Source: a virus. Taken from it: a stretch of DNA of 56,019 bases. Shown piece after piece: positions 18,413 through 24,497 of the stretch. The notes beneath the pieces are model-generated. The model saw nothing but the letters and a program-made list of their open reading frames with translations, did no database searches and was not told the DNA's origin. The DNA is taken from positions 1-56,019 of IMG/VR virus record IMGVR_UViG_3300036402_000107; one strand, given 5' to 3'. Within the stretch, counting starts at the first letter, position 1. Every line of letters begins with the position of its first letter. Made by a program: the position numbers and the translations under genes.

Positions 18413-18588
18413 CGGAGGCACGGGAGCGGGTCGGGGGCTACCACGACCTTCCCCGGGCGTCTCGGACGCTCCCGGAGGGCAGGACGGACGAACGGAGAGG
18501 GTCGAGGTGGGGGCGGGAGGAGCAGCCGGTAGGCTCACAGGAAAGCGACGAACCATCGTCAACGAAGCCATGGAACGGGCGGGACTAG
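18409..18588 (+). CDS. Possible small protein after tail tip gene
   Basis: A GTG at 18409 overlaps the tail tip stop (GTGA) and opens a 59-residue highly charged frame (many Arg, Glu, Gly). There is no homology I recognise. It contains the first copy of an 18-bp repeat also found at 48417. It could be translated by coupling or be intergenic filler in GC-rich DNA. Confidence 0.3.
   Translation: MTEARERVGGYHDLPRASRTLPEGRTDERRGSRWGREEQPVGSQESDEPSSTKPWNGRD
18436..18453 (+). repeat. 18-bp direct repeat, copy 1
   Basis: GGCTACCACGACCTTCCC occurs here and at 48417-48434. In both places it is followed within 5-15 bases by CGTCTCGGA, so the shared block is longer than the exact match. One frame reads ATTTFP in both copies. 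Confidence 0.8.
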
Positions 18589-18600
18589 TCGCGGGTCATG

Positions 18601-18632
18601 AGGAAGGCAAAGCCCCCTCGTCCCATCTCTGT
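18601..18632 (+). repeat. 32-bp inverted repeat, left copy
   Basis: This segment matches the reverse complement of 51675-51706 at 31 of 32 positions (mismatch at 18621). Both copies are intergenic. The core GGCAAAGCC is itself a short hairpin. Confidence 0.9.
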
Positions 18633-18655
18633 ATGGCAGCAGGAGCAACAAGACC

Positions 18656-18907
18656 ATGAGCAAGAAGGGCTTCACCGTGCCGGTATGGCAAAAGAAACAC
18701 GCACCGGTCTGCGACTGCGGTAACGTCATGTCGCCCTGCATGGTGACCGTGGACGACGAGGGCAGGAAGCCGGAGCGTCTGCCGATGTGGCTCTGCCTCG
18801 AGCCGTCCCACGTGTGCACGGCCTCGCTCTACGTCCGGGCGATCCCCGACGACGAGCTGGAGGAGCAGTGGCGGACGCCCGCTTATAAACGAAAGCGGGC
18901 TTTATAA
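18656..18907 (+). CDS. Small cysteine-rich protein
   Basis: This 83-residue protein has AGGAG upstream. Cysteines in CDCGNVMSPC and later C residues in LCLEPSHVC suggest a zinc-binding fold. The final codons overlap the stem of a terminator, so it is the last gene before the accessory cassettes. The function is unknown. Confidence 0.65.
   Translation: MSKKGFTVPVWQKKHAPVCDCGNVMSPCMVTVDDEGRKPERLPMWLCLEPSHVCTASLYVRAIPDDELEEQWRTPAYKRKRAL
18877..18907 (+). terminator. Terminator before cassette 1
   Basis: GCCCGCTT pairs with AAGCGGGC across an 8-base loop, followed by TTTATAA. Confidence 0.75.
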
Positions 18908-18917
18908 TCGGGGGGAC

Positions 18918-18946
18918 TTGCGTCAACAGACCCCTTGTGGTATAAT
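18918..18946 (+). promoter_or_regulatory. Promoter P1 (cassette 1)
   Basis: TTGCGT, a 17-base spacer ending TGTGG, then TATAAT. The same architecture recurs at 20273, 21461 and 23976, and the bases after the -10 (GCGTC) are also shared. Confidence 0.85.
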
Positions 18947-18953
18947 GCGTCTT

Positions 18954-19002
18954 CGGTCGGGTTTCCCGATCGGCCGATCCGGCGGGTTCCGGGTTGAAAG
19001 GA
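18954..19002 (+). promoter_or_regulatory. Structured 5' leader L1
   Basis: Hairpin A pairs 18954-18961 with 18965-18972 (one G-U); hairpin B is CCGG, loop CGGGTT, CCGG at 18979-18992; then GAAAGGA is the ribosome binding site for the GTG at 19010. Confidence 0.75.
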
Positions 19003-19009
19003 CGAGACC

Positions 19010-19435
19010 GTGCAGACGATCAAGACACTCCAAGGACAGTTTTTCCTCCTCAGCAACTTCGCCCCGACTCCCGTCAGCTTCGAGGGCGTCCTCTTCCCGA
19101 CCGTTGAACACGCCTTCCAAGCCCAGAAGACGCACGACAACGCCGAGCGTCGGCGGATCGCGAGCCTCCCCAAGCCCGGTCAGGCGAAGCACGCCGGGAA
19201 GCGAGTCAAGCTCCGGGAGGATTGGGAGCAGGTCAAGGTCGGGATCATGAAGGCGATTCTCGTCGCCAAGTTCGAGCAGAACGCAGCAGCACGGGACGTC
19301 CTTTATCGAACCGGCGACGCCCGGATCGAGGAGGGCAACCTTTGGAACGACACCTTTTGGGGCGTCAGCCTTAAGACCGGGAAGGGCAAGAACACCCTCG
19401 GGCTCCTCCTCGAAGAGATCCGCAACACGCTTTGA
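19010..19435 (+). CDS. NADAR (YbiA-like) domain protein
   Basis: At 141 residues, this contains FLLSNFAP near 12-19, VEHAFQAQK near 32-40 and NLWNDTFWGVSLKTGKGKN near 109, the conserved blocks of the NADAR/YbiA family. These enzymes are N-glycosidases acting in NAD and ADP-ribose chemistry, and some remove ADP-ribose from nucleobases. In a phage this suggests counter-defence against ADP-ribosylating toxins or NAD handling (inference). It is the first gene of cassette 1, with start GTG after GAAAGGA. A hammerhead ribozyme begins right after its stop. Confidence 0.88.
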   Translation: MQTIKTLQGQFFLLSNFAPTPVSFEGVLFPTVEHAFQAQKTHDNAERRRIASLPKPGQAKHAGKRVKLREDWEQVKVGIMKAILVAKFEQNAAARDVLYRTGDARIEEGNLWNDTFWGVSLKTGKGKNTLGLLLEEIRNTL

Positions 19436-19490
19436 GCCGAAACGCCCGAGAGGGCGTCTGCAGCGATCGACCCCGCTGCACTGACGAGGC
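19436..19490 (+). ncRNA. Type II hammerhead ribozyme HH1
   Basis: Order: GCC (stem II 5' strand), GAAA, stem III CGCCC/GGGCG with loop GAGA, UC cleavage site at 19457-19458, stem I TGCAGCG/CGCTGCA (19459-19465 with 19474-19480), CTGACGA at 19481-19487, GGC (stem II 3' strand). All core nucleotides are present. The stem I loop GACC can pair with GGTT just after stem II. Confidence 0.88.
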
Positions 19491-19515
19491 AGGTTCCTTG
19501 ACTCAGGAGACACCG

Positions 19516-19836
19516 ATGATTCTCGAGATCCAGAAGTGGCAGCAGGACGTGCAGGCCAAGAACCTGCACCGGGCGGACGTCGTGCACAAGTTCAGCGGCA
19601 TTAAGGTCGGCTTCATGACGCAGCAGACCTACAAGTGCAAGGGCGGTCTGGGAGCGACGTTCAAGATGTACGCCCTGCTCTCGAACGGCACCGACACCAC
19701 CTACGTCTGGTCTTCCTCGATCAACGGCGGCGACCTCACCCACGAGAACGAGCAGTGTGCTCGCCGGTGCGGGCTGGAGATCCTGACCCGCTACGTCGAG
19801 AAGCACGGCGTGCCCGGGGTTAAGCAGATCGCTTGA
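19516..19836 (+). CDS. Hypothetical protein, second gene of cassette 1
   Basis: ATG at 19516 with CAGGAG upstream; 106 residues. It is mixed alpha/beta with a central Gly/Lys-rich part (TYKCKGGLGATFKMYALL) and conserved-looking cysteines (ARRCGLEIL). No family is recognised. It lies downstream of HH1, so its mRNA would start with the ribozyme 3' cleavage product. Promoter P2 overlaps its stop codon. Confidence 0.65.
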   Translation: MILEIQKWQQDVQAKNLHRADVVHKFSGIKVGFMTQQTYKCKGGLGATFKMYALLSNGTDTTYVWSSSINGGDLTHENEQCARRCGLEILTRYVEKHGVPGVKQIA

Positions 19837-19861
19837 CACCAACGCGTTCGTGTGGTAGAAT
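19833..19861 (+). promoter_or_regulatory. Promoter P2
   Basis: TTGACA, 17 bases ending TGTGG, TAGAAT. The -35 is a perfect consensus, unlike the TTGCGT of the other cassette promoters. Confidence 0.8.
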
Positions 19862-19879
19862 CCGTGGTTGGGGGTCTGA

Positions 19880-19906
19880 CCCGGCAGGTTCCGGGGTTCG
19901 AGAGGA
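19880..19906 (+). promoter_or_regulatory. Leader hairpin L2
   Basis: CCCGG, loop CAGGTT, CCGGG at 19880-19895, then AGAGGA as ribosome site. The loop CAGGTT is identical to the sequence that follows every hammerhead core. Confidence 0.65.
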
Positions 19907-19916
19907 TCGGTGCTCT

Positions 19917-20180
19917 GTGTTCTTTGTCTTCGCTGAAGATCTCTGCTCCTGCCTCGTCGGCCCGTTCGAGACCCGCGAGGAGGCGGAGGGTCATCTGGCT
20001 TGGTGCCGTGACGAGCGGCACGACGGTGCGACCATGGAGGTCGTGTCTCGGTTCATCGCCGAGCGTCTGTCGCCGGACATGACGATGACCCCCGCCCTAG
20101 ACCGGGCGTCCTCCCCCGTCGCCAGCGACGCCCTGCAGCCGTGGGACGACCTCGACGCGAACGGCCGTCAGGTCTTCTAA
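19917..20180 (+). CDS. Hypothetical protein driven by P2
   Basis: The GTG at 19917 with AGAGGA ten bases upstream gives 87 residues. The N-terminus FFVFAEDLCSCLVGPFETREEAEGHL resembles small phage proteins that begin with a beta hairpin. The earlier in-frame start at 19833 would run through promoter P2 and is rejected. A terminator follows. Confidence 0.6.
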   Translation: MFFVFAEDLCSCLVGPFETREEAEGHLAWCRDERHDGATMEVVSRFIAERLSPDMTMTPALDRASSPVASDALQPWDDLDANGRQVF

Positions 20181-20208
20181 ACCGAACAACAACTTAACGA
20201 AGATCAAG

Positions 20209-20247
20209 AGACCCCTCCCCGTGACCCGGGCGAGGGGTCTTGCGTTA
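20209..20247 (+). terminator. Terminator between P2 unit and P3
   Basis: AGACCCCTC pairs with GAGGGGTCT (20232-20240), followed by TGCGTT. Confidence 0.75.
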
Positions 20248-20272
20248 TAAAGGGCGTCCGCGTCTATACTAC

Positions 20273-20301
20273 TTGCGTTAACGCAAAAGCTGTGGTATAA
20301 T
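20273..20301 (+). promoter_or_regulatory. Promoter P3 (cassette 2)
   Basis: TTGCGT, 17-base spacer ending TGTGG, TATAAT. Confidence 0.85.
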
Positions 20302-20308
20302 CCTCTTT

Positions 20309-20360
20309 CGGTTGCGGATTCGCAACCGGCCGATCCGGCGGTGAGTCCGGACTGAAAGGA
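20309..20360 (+). promoter_or_regulatory. Structured 5' leader L3
   Basis: Hairpin A CGGTTGCG/CGCAACCG (20309-20328); GGCCGA linker; hairpin B TCCGG/CCGGA with loop CGGTGAGT (20334-20351); GAAAGGA at 20354-20360. Hairpin A keeps pairing although its sequence differs from the other leaders. Confidence 0.78.
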
Positions 20361-20364
20361 CTAG

Positions 20365-20769
20365 ATGATGATTCGCCAGTTCATTCCGATCGGCTTCGAG
20401 TTCCCCGGTGGCTACACTTGGTGCGTCGACGACGAAAAGAAGGAATCGCACGCCGTCTACCCTGACGGGTCGTCCAAGCCCGCGACTGAGTCTTACTCCG
20501 GTGACTTCCTGTCCTTTGCCTTAGATTCAGTCGATCAAGAAGTCTGGCTGGAGCTGACCCGCCCTCTCGTCTGGATCGACACCGGCCTCGAAGGCCAGCC
20601 GTACGTCGAGGTCTACGAGGTCTTCGTCTGCACCGCCGTGATCGACGGCGTGAAGGTGGCCCGGTACTCGAACCCGGAGAAGGACGAAATGGTCGAGGTG
20701 CCCGTGAGCGAGATCCGCACCGGTCGCGGGGTCTTCGCCGACAAGAACGTCTTCGACTGCTCCAAGTAA
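20365..20769 (+). CDS. Hypothetical protein, first gene of cassette 2
   Basis: 134 residues, starting after leader L3. It appears beta-rich with acidic patches (GFEFPGGYTWCVDDEKKESH, then PEKDEMVEVPVSEIRTGRG). There is no recognised family. Its stop codon abuts hammerhead HH2, as in cassettes 1 and 3. Confidence 0.65.
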   Translation: MMIRQFIPIGFEFPGGYTWCVDDEKKESHAVYPDGSSKPATESYSGDFLSFALDSVDQEVWLELTRPLVWIDTGLEGQPYVEVYEVFVCTAVIDGVKVARYSNPEKDEMVEVPVSEIRTGRGVFADKNVFDCSK

Positions 20770-20825
20770 GCCGAAACGCCCGCGAGGGCGTCGAGCGAGG
20801 ATTGACCTCCCGCTCCTGACGAGGC
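20770..20825 (+). ncRNA. Type II hammerhead ribozyme HH2
   Basis: GCC, GAAA, stem III CGCCC/GGGCG with loop GCGA, UC at 20791-20792, stem I GAGCG/CGCTC (extendable by AGG/CCT), CTGACGA at 20816-20822, GGC. Loop GACCT can pair with AGGTT after the core. It begins directly after the upstream stop codon. Confidence 0.88.
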
Positions 20826-20852
20826 AGGTTCCTCCTGACGGAGAATGACGAG

Positions 20853-21251
20853 ATGACCATCACCCAGATCAAGCGGAAGCACAACCCCCATCAACCCGTG
20901 GGCCGCTGGATTCGCCCCGCGAAGCGGATGGCGATCTACCTCAGGGATCGCTTCCAGTGCCTTTACTGTGGTGCCGACCTCCACGGCGTCACCGACCCCC
21001 GCCACATCCAGCTCGACCACAAGACCCCGGTGAGCAAGGGAGGCTCGAACCTCGAGCACAACGTCTTCACGACCTGCATGCGTTGCAACTGCTCGCGGGG
21101 ATCGAAGCCCTTCCGGTCGTTCGCGACCACGGGGGCGAAGCAGCGGGCCAAGCGTCAGCTCTCGCTCTCGCTCAAGCCGTACCTCGCCCTCGCCAAGGCC
21201 ATCTGCTCGGGGGCGGTCAGCAGGGAGCAGGCTCTCAGCGAGATCCGCTAG
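20853..21251 (+). CDS. HNH endonuclease
   Basis: This 132-residue protein is the second gene of cassette 2. It has FQCLYCGADL (CxxC), LDHKTPVSKGGSN with the catalytic His, N in EHNVFTTC, and CMRCNCSRG (second CxxC), a complete HNH domain with structural zinc, at residues 30-85. It may be a homing nuclease, a packaging-associated nickase or a host-DNA nuclease. It is not near the terminase, which argues against the packaging role. A GGAG site lies upstream. Confidence 0.85.
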   Translation: MTITQIKRKHNPHQPVGRWIRPAKRMAIYLRDRFQCLYCGADLHGVTDPRHIQLDHKTPVSKGGSNLEHNVFTTCMRCNCSRGSKPFRSFATTGAKQRAKRQLSLSLKPYLALAKAICSGAVSREQALSEIR

Positions 21252-21265
21252 CGTCCGTGAAACGA

Positions 21266-21291
21266 CCGGGCACCCCCGGGGTGATGAAAGG
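21266..21291 (+). promoter_or_regulatory. Leader hairpin L7 without promoter
   Basis: CCGGG (21266-21270) can pair with CCCGG (21275-21279), followed by GAAAGG at 21286-21291. It is the same hairpin-plus-SD design as the cassette leaders, here inside an operon. Confidence 0.5.
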
Positions 21292-21296
21292 TGACG

Positions 21297-21449
21297 ATGA
21301 TCTACCGAATCCTGCAAGCTCGCTTCGGCCGTTGGGGGCGTCGCCTCGCCCTCCTCTGCGTCGCAATCTGGGTCTTCACGCTCCTCTGCTGCCTGCTGGC
21401 CTTTGGCTGGCAGCTGTTAGGGCGTTATAAAAGCGGCGGGGCTTTATAG
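21297..21449 (+). CDS. Small single-span membrane protein
   Basis: A 50-residue frame starting ATG at 21297 with GAAAGG upstream. The N-terminal 15 residues are basic (QARFGRWGRR), followed by one hydrophobic span with LLCVAIWVFTLLCCLLAFGW. Positive-inside orientation would place the N-terminus in the cytoplasm. It could be a holin-like or superinfection protein; the sequence alone does not decide. Confidence 0.55.
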   Translation: MIYRILQARFGRWGRRLALLCVAIWVFTLLCCLLAFGWQLLGRYKSGGAL

Positions 21450-21460
21450 CAGGCAGGGGA

Positions 21461-21489
21461 TTGCGTAGGCTTACAGCCTGTGGTACAAT
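21461..21489 (+). promoter_or_regulatory. Promoter P4 (cassette 3)
   Basis: TTGCGT, 17-base spacer ending TGTGG, TACAAT, then GCGTCCTC as in the sister promoters. Confidence 0.83.
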
Positions 21490-21496
21490 GCGTCCT

Positions 21497-21548
21497 CAGT
21501 CGTGGGATCACGACTGGCCGACCCGGCGGTGAGTCCGGGATGAAAGGA
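21497..21548 (+). promoter_or_regulatory. Structured 5' leader L4
   Basis: Hairpin A CAGTCGTG/CACGACTG (21497-21516), GGCCGA-like linker, hairpin B CCCGG/CCGGG with loop CGGTGAGT (21522-21539), GAAAGGA at 21542-21548. Confidence 0.78.
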
Positions 21549-21556
21549 CGTGCGAC

Positions 21557-21748
21557 GTGAGCGAGACGAACCTCCCCAAGTGGATCGAAGACCTGAAGGC
21601 GGACTTTATCGAGTGGAGCGGCGGCTTCGGCCCCGAGGAGTGCGAGGTCGATGAGATCACCAAGTACCTCGAAGTCAGCGAGATCGACGAGGACGACGAT
21701 CGATTCGGTGCCCTCTGGGATCTCCACAACGGCGAGCTTGAAGACTGA
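21557..21748 (+). CDS. Small acidic protein, first gene of cassette 3
   Basis: GTG start after leader L4; 63 residues, strongly acidic (EVSEIDEDDDRFGAL). Small acidic phage proteins often mimic DNA or bind host enzymes, but nothing here proves that. The stop codon abuts HH3. Confidence 0.65.
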   Translation: MSETNLPKWIEDLKADFIEWSGGFGPEECEVDEITKYLEVSEIDEDDDRFGALWDLHNGELED

Positions 21749-21804
21749 GCCGAAACGCCCGCGAGGGCGTCCGACCGAGACTAACCCCCGGTCGCTGATG
21801 AGGC
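21749..21804 (+). ncRNA. Type II hammerhead ribozyme HH3
   Basis: GCC, GAAA, stem III CGCCC/GGGCG with loop GCGA, UC at 21770-21771, stem I CGACCG/CGGTCG (21772-21777 with 21789-21794), CTGATGA at 21795-21801, GGC. Loop AACC is fully complementary to GGTT after the core. Confidence 0.9.
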
Positions 21805-21833
21805 AGGTTCCTCGATCTCGAAAGGATCACGTC

Positions 21834-22991
21834 ATGGTTGCAGGAAAGATCACCCCCGCTGGTCACATGGTCAAGGGTCTCGACGGCGTTGAGCGTTTCG
21901 TCGCCCACGAGGCCGATCAGGACGGCCCGGTCACCGAGACGACGAAGACCCCGCGTCTCGCCCCCAAGAGCAAGGCCGAGAAGAAGGCCGACAAGGCCGC
22001 GAAGAAGGGCAAGCCGGTCGTCGAGACCGTCGACGCCGGTGGCGGCATCTTGGTCGACGTCGCGGACAGCAAGCCCGCGAAGAAGGCCAAGAAGGTCAAG
22101 ACCGCTGGCCCGCTCTCGACCGAGGTCTCCAACCCGGAGCAGGAGGAAGTGAAGAAGACGACGTGCAACCACGGCGTCAAGTCCAACGAGAGCATCCTCT
22201 GGGAGATCGCCGACAAGTACAGCAACGCCTGTGCGACCCGGATCTCTGACCCGTTCACGGGCGAGAGCACCGGCTTCGCGATGGTGCACGGCTGGGACGG
22301 TGCCGCCGAGCAGTGGCACTCCGTCCGCCCGGTGAGCGACCGGTACAAGCCGATCCGGACACAGGATCTCATCGAGATCGCCGTCGAGCGTCTGCAGGGG
22401 ACGCCGCTGATGGCCGAGAAGATCCGCACCGACCGCTTCGGCACTTCGCTCGAGGTCAAGATCCCGATCAACCGCCCGATCGAGATCGGCAAGGGCGTCG
22501 CGTTCGATCAGGGTCACCCGTGGACTCGCCACGGCGAGCACACCAAGCGGGACGTGCTCTACCCGGTCGTGAACATACGTAACGCCTACGACGCCACCTC
22601 CTCGATCATCGTCGACGTCGGGCTGTTCCGGATGATCTGCAGCAACGGCATGAAGATCATGCTCGCGGGAGTCGGTGCCAAGGCGATCCACACGAAGCAC
22701 GAGGTCGCCCGCGTCATCGAGACCATCGCCAAGCAGGAACTCACCGGCGACCTCGACTTCGTCCGCAAGCTCTCGGTCGCGAAGCTCGACGTCAAGGACG
22801 TCGCGAAGATCATGGGCGACCGCGTCCCCGAGAAGTGGCAGAAGGAGCTAGCGGAGTACGCCAAGCTCGGCGGGAACACCGCTTGGTCGTGGATGAACGG
22901 CCTGAGCTACCTGAGCACCCACGAGTATAGTCTCCTCCGCTCGCGTCAGCTTGACCCGATCATGACGGCGATTCAGAAGCTCGCCGCCTAG
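21834..22991 (+). CDS. DUF932-like phage/plasmid protein
   Basis: ATG at 21834 with GAAAGGA upstream; 385 residues. The first 110 residues are a lysine/alanine-rich tail; the rest resembles the DUF932 (phage/plasmid TIGR03299-like) family: NHGVKSNESILWEIADKY, then LYPVVNIRNAYDATSS and GLFRMICSNGMKI. Its molecular role is not established to my knowledge, though it is frequent near phage replication genes. It is the second gene of cassette 3, downstream of HH3. Confidence 0.75.
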   Translation: MVAGKITPAGHMVKGLDGVERFVAHEADQDGPVTETTKTPRLAPKSKAEKKADKAAKKGKPVVETVDAGGGILVDVADSKPAKKAKKVKTAGPLSTEVSNPEQEEVKKTTCNHGVKSNESILWEIADKYSNACATRISDPFTGESTGFAMVHGWDGAAEQWHSVRPVSDRYKPIRTQDLIEIAVERLQGTPLMAEKIRTDRFGTSLEVKIPINRPIEIGKGVAFDQGHPWTRHGEHTKRDVLYPVVNIRNAYDATSSIIVDVGLFRMICSNGMKIMLAGVGAKAIHTKHEVARVIETIAKQELTGDLDFVRKLSVAKLDVKDVAKIMGDRVPEKWQKELAEYAKLGGNTAWSWMNGLSYLSTHEYSLLRSRQLDPIMTAIQKLAA

Positions 22992-22995
22992 GGCC

Positions 22996-23052
22996 GAGAC
23001 CGCCGACCACGGACGCCCTCCCGACGCGGAGGGCGTCCTGCTCGTTGGTCTC
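22996..23052 (+). terminator. Branched hairpin after DUF932-like gene
   Basis: Outer stem GAGACC/GGTCTC encloses an 11-bp stem GGACGCCCTCC/GGAGGGCGTCC. No T run. Confidence 0.55.
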
Positions 23053-23073
23053 AGACCAGAAGGGAAGCAGGAG

Positions 23074-23346
23074 ATGGACAAGACGAACAGCCACCGCCAC
23101 AAGTGTGCAGTGTGCGGCTTCGTTTGGCGTCACGCGAACGAGTCCCCCGGGCGTGACAACGACGTGGCCCACACGTGCCGGTGCGGCAACCAGCAGTTCT
23201 TCATCTACCGGGGCGAGGACAAGGCACAGGTCGCGACGTGCGGGCGTCCCTGCAGGCAGGGCGACCGACCCGTCCTCGCCCCCGGCGTCGTGTATCAAGC
23301 TTACTTCGGCGACCTGCACCCCGACAACAAACCCGGCGACCTCTAG
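23074..23346 (+). CDS. Zinc-ribbon small protein
   Basis: 90 residues with HKCAVCGFVW (CxxC) near residue 10 and HTCRCG near 33, a likely four-cysteine zinc ribbon, then additional cysteines in ATCGRPCRQG. AGGAG lies upstream. It could bind nucleic acid; no specific function is visible. Confidence 0.65.
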   Translation: MDKTNSHRHKCAVCGFVWRHANESPGRDNDVAHTCRCGNQQFFIYRGEDKAQVATCGRPCRQGDRPVLAPGVVYQAYFGDLHPDNKPGDL

Positions 23347-23353
23347 CCGACGA

Positions 23354-23378
23354 CCCGGCGTGACCCGGGCTGAAAGGA
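23354..23378 (+). promoter_or_regulatory. Leader hairpin L6 without promoter
   Basis: CCCGG/CCGGG (23354-23369) followed by GAAAGGA at 23372-23378. This is an internal copy of the hairpin-B-plus-SD element. Confidence 0.65.
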
Positions 23379-23385
23379 ACGCAAC

Positions 23386-23877
23386 GTGAACGAAGCACAG
23401 AAGAAGATTCTCGAGAAGCACCCCGGAGCCCGGCTGCAGAAGCTGGTCTACGTCGGCGTCCGACCCGGCAACAAGACCAAGCGGGTGTACGGCTACGTCA
23501 AGGTCAGTGACGACGACCTCAAGTCAGGTAACCCGGTGGTCAATGCCGCACAGGCGATGTACTGGAAGAAGAGCCTCTACCCGGGCACGGCGGGGACGGT
23601 CATCGAGATCGTCATGGAGGAGGGGGCGGACGGCGTCTCGATCTGGAAGGCCGTAAACTACGTGGGCCGCTGGCCGAACCGCGAGCAGTGCGTCGCGTGG
23701 CAGGCGGAGCACGACGAGACGGTGGCCGACCTCGACAGCAAGAAGGACGCGATGCACGACTCGATCATCGAGACGCTGGCACCGGTCGCGAAAGCCTACC
23801 GACACTCGAACCGAGCGGGACGGGCCGTGCTCCTCGCCAAGGTCATCCGGTACCTTACGGCCTCGTCCTTCGACTAG
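23386..23877 (+). CDS. Hypothetical protein
   Basis: GTG start with GAAAGGA; 163 residues, likely alpha/beta. The N-terminal half reads like a small beta domain (LQKLVYVGVRPGNKTKRVYGYVK-type), the C-terminal half is helical (KKDAMHDSIIETLAPVAKAY). No family is recognised. A terminator follows at 23921. Confidence 0.65.
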   Translation: MNEAQKKILEKHPGARLQKLVYVGVRPGNKTKRVYGYVKVSDDDLKSGNPVVNAAQAMYWKKSLYPGTAGTVIEIVMEEGADGVSIWKAVNYVGRWPNREQCVAWQAEHDETVADLDSKKDAMHDSIIETLAPVAKAYRHSNRAGRAVLLAKVIRYLTASSFD

Positions 23878-23920
23878 ACGCAACGCGTCCCGACCCCCCG
23901 ACGTACAACCCGGCGAAGAC

Positions 23921-23956
23921 GACCGCTCTCGGGGATTATAGAGAGCGGTCTTCTTT
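23921..23956 (+). terminator. Rho-independent terminator before cassette 4
   Basis: Perfect 10-bp stem GACCGCTCTC/GAGAGCGGTC, 10-base loop, then TTCTTT. Confidence 0.85.
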
Positions 23957-23975
23957 ATAACGCAACAGGAAGTAC

Positions 23976-24004
23976 TTGCGTTGACGACCAGCCTGTGTTA
24001 TAAT
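23976..24004 (+). promoter_or_regulatory. Promoter P5 (cassette 4)
   Basis: TTGCGT, 17-base spacer, TATAAT, GCGTTCTCGG as in P1. Confidence 0.85.
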
Positions 24005-24010
24005 GCGTTC

Positions 24011-24060
24011 TCGGTCGGGGTTTCCGACCGAGCCGACCCGGCGACGAACCCGGGATGACG
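24011..24060 (+). promoter_or_regulatory. Structured 5' leader L5
   Basis: Hairpin A TCGGTCGG/CCGACCGA (24011-24031), hairpin B CCCGG/CCGGG (24037-24054), then GACGGAG before the ATG at 24071. Confidence 0.75.
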
Positions 24061-24070
24061 GAGACGACCA

Positions 24071-24376
24071 ATGACCAACGAGACTTTCAACGCCGCCTTT
24101 TCGCAGAAGTCCGCCTTTGCGGCCATCCGCTCGCTCGGACTGACCGTCAAGAAGACTGAGGACGGCGAGATCCGAGTGAACTTCAAGGGTCACAGCGAGG
24201 AGACCGCCTACTACACCACCGACCTGAAGGACGCTTACGACACCGCCCGTTCGATGGCTGCCCTCAAGGCGAGCAGCAGCCCCAAGAAGAAGTGTCACCT
24301 TTGCGGCGGCACCGACCACACCTCCTCGCAGTGCGAGTTCACCGGCGAAGCCGAAGCCACCGACATGAATCGCTGA
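24071..24376 (+). CDS. Zinc-knuckle protein, first gene of cassette 4
   Basis: 101 residues. The C-terminal part has CHLCGGTDHTSSQC, a CxxCxxxxHxxxxC zinc knuckle that in other proteins binds single-stranded nucleic acid. The N-terminal 70 residues are a small alpha/beta unit. HH4 follows after about 37 bases rather than immediately. Confidence 0.7.
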   Translation: MTNETFNAAFSQKSAFAAIRSLGLTVKKTEDGEIRVNFKGHSEETAYYTTDLKDAYDTARSMAALKASSSPKKKCHLCGGTDHTSSQCEFTGEAEATDMNR

Positions 24377-24412
24377 AACGAGACGACCCGCCCGTGGGTC
24401 ATGAAACGGGAA

Positions 24413-24467
24413 GCCGAAACGCCCTGCGGGGCGTCGGGCGGGAATGACCTCCCGCCCCTGATGAGGC
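24413..24467 (+). ncRNA. Type II hammerhead ribozyme HH4
   Basis: GCC, GAAA, stem III CGCCC/GGGCG with loop TGCG, UC at 24434-24435, stem I GGGCGGGA/TCCCGCCC (24436-24443 with 24450-24457), CTGATGA at 24458-24464, GGC. Loop GACC can pair with GGTT after the core. Confidence 0.9.
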
Positions 24468-24497
24468 AGGTTCCTCGACTCAAGAACGGAGGCCCCC

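Noticed and set aside
20240-20270. TTGCGT and TATACT upstream of promoter P3
   Set aside because: The spacer is 19 bases and it overlaps the terminator; P3 just downstream is better.
21424-21449. TATAAAAGC and GGCTTTATA at the end of the small membrane gene
   Set aside because: The pairing needs a bulge and there is no T run, so it is at best a weak terminator.
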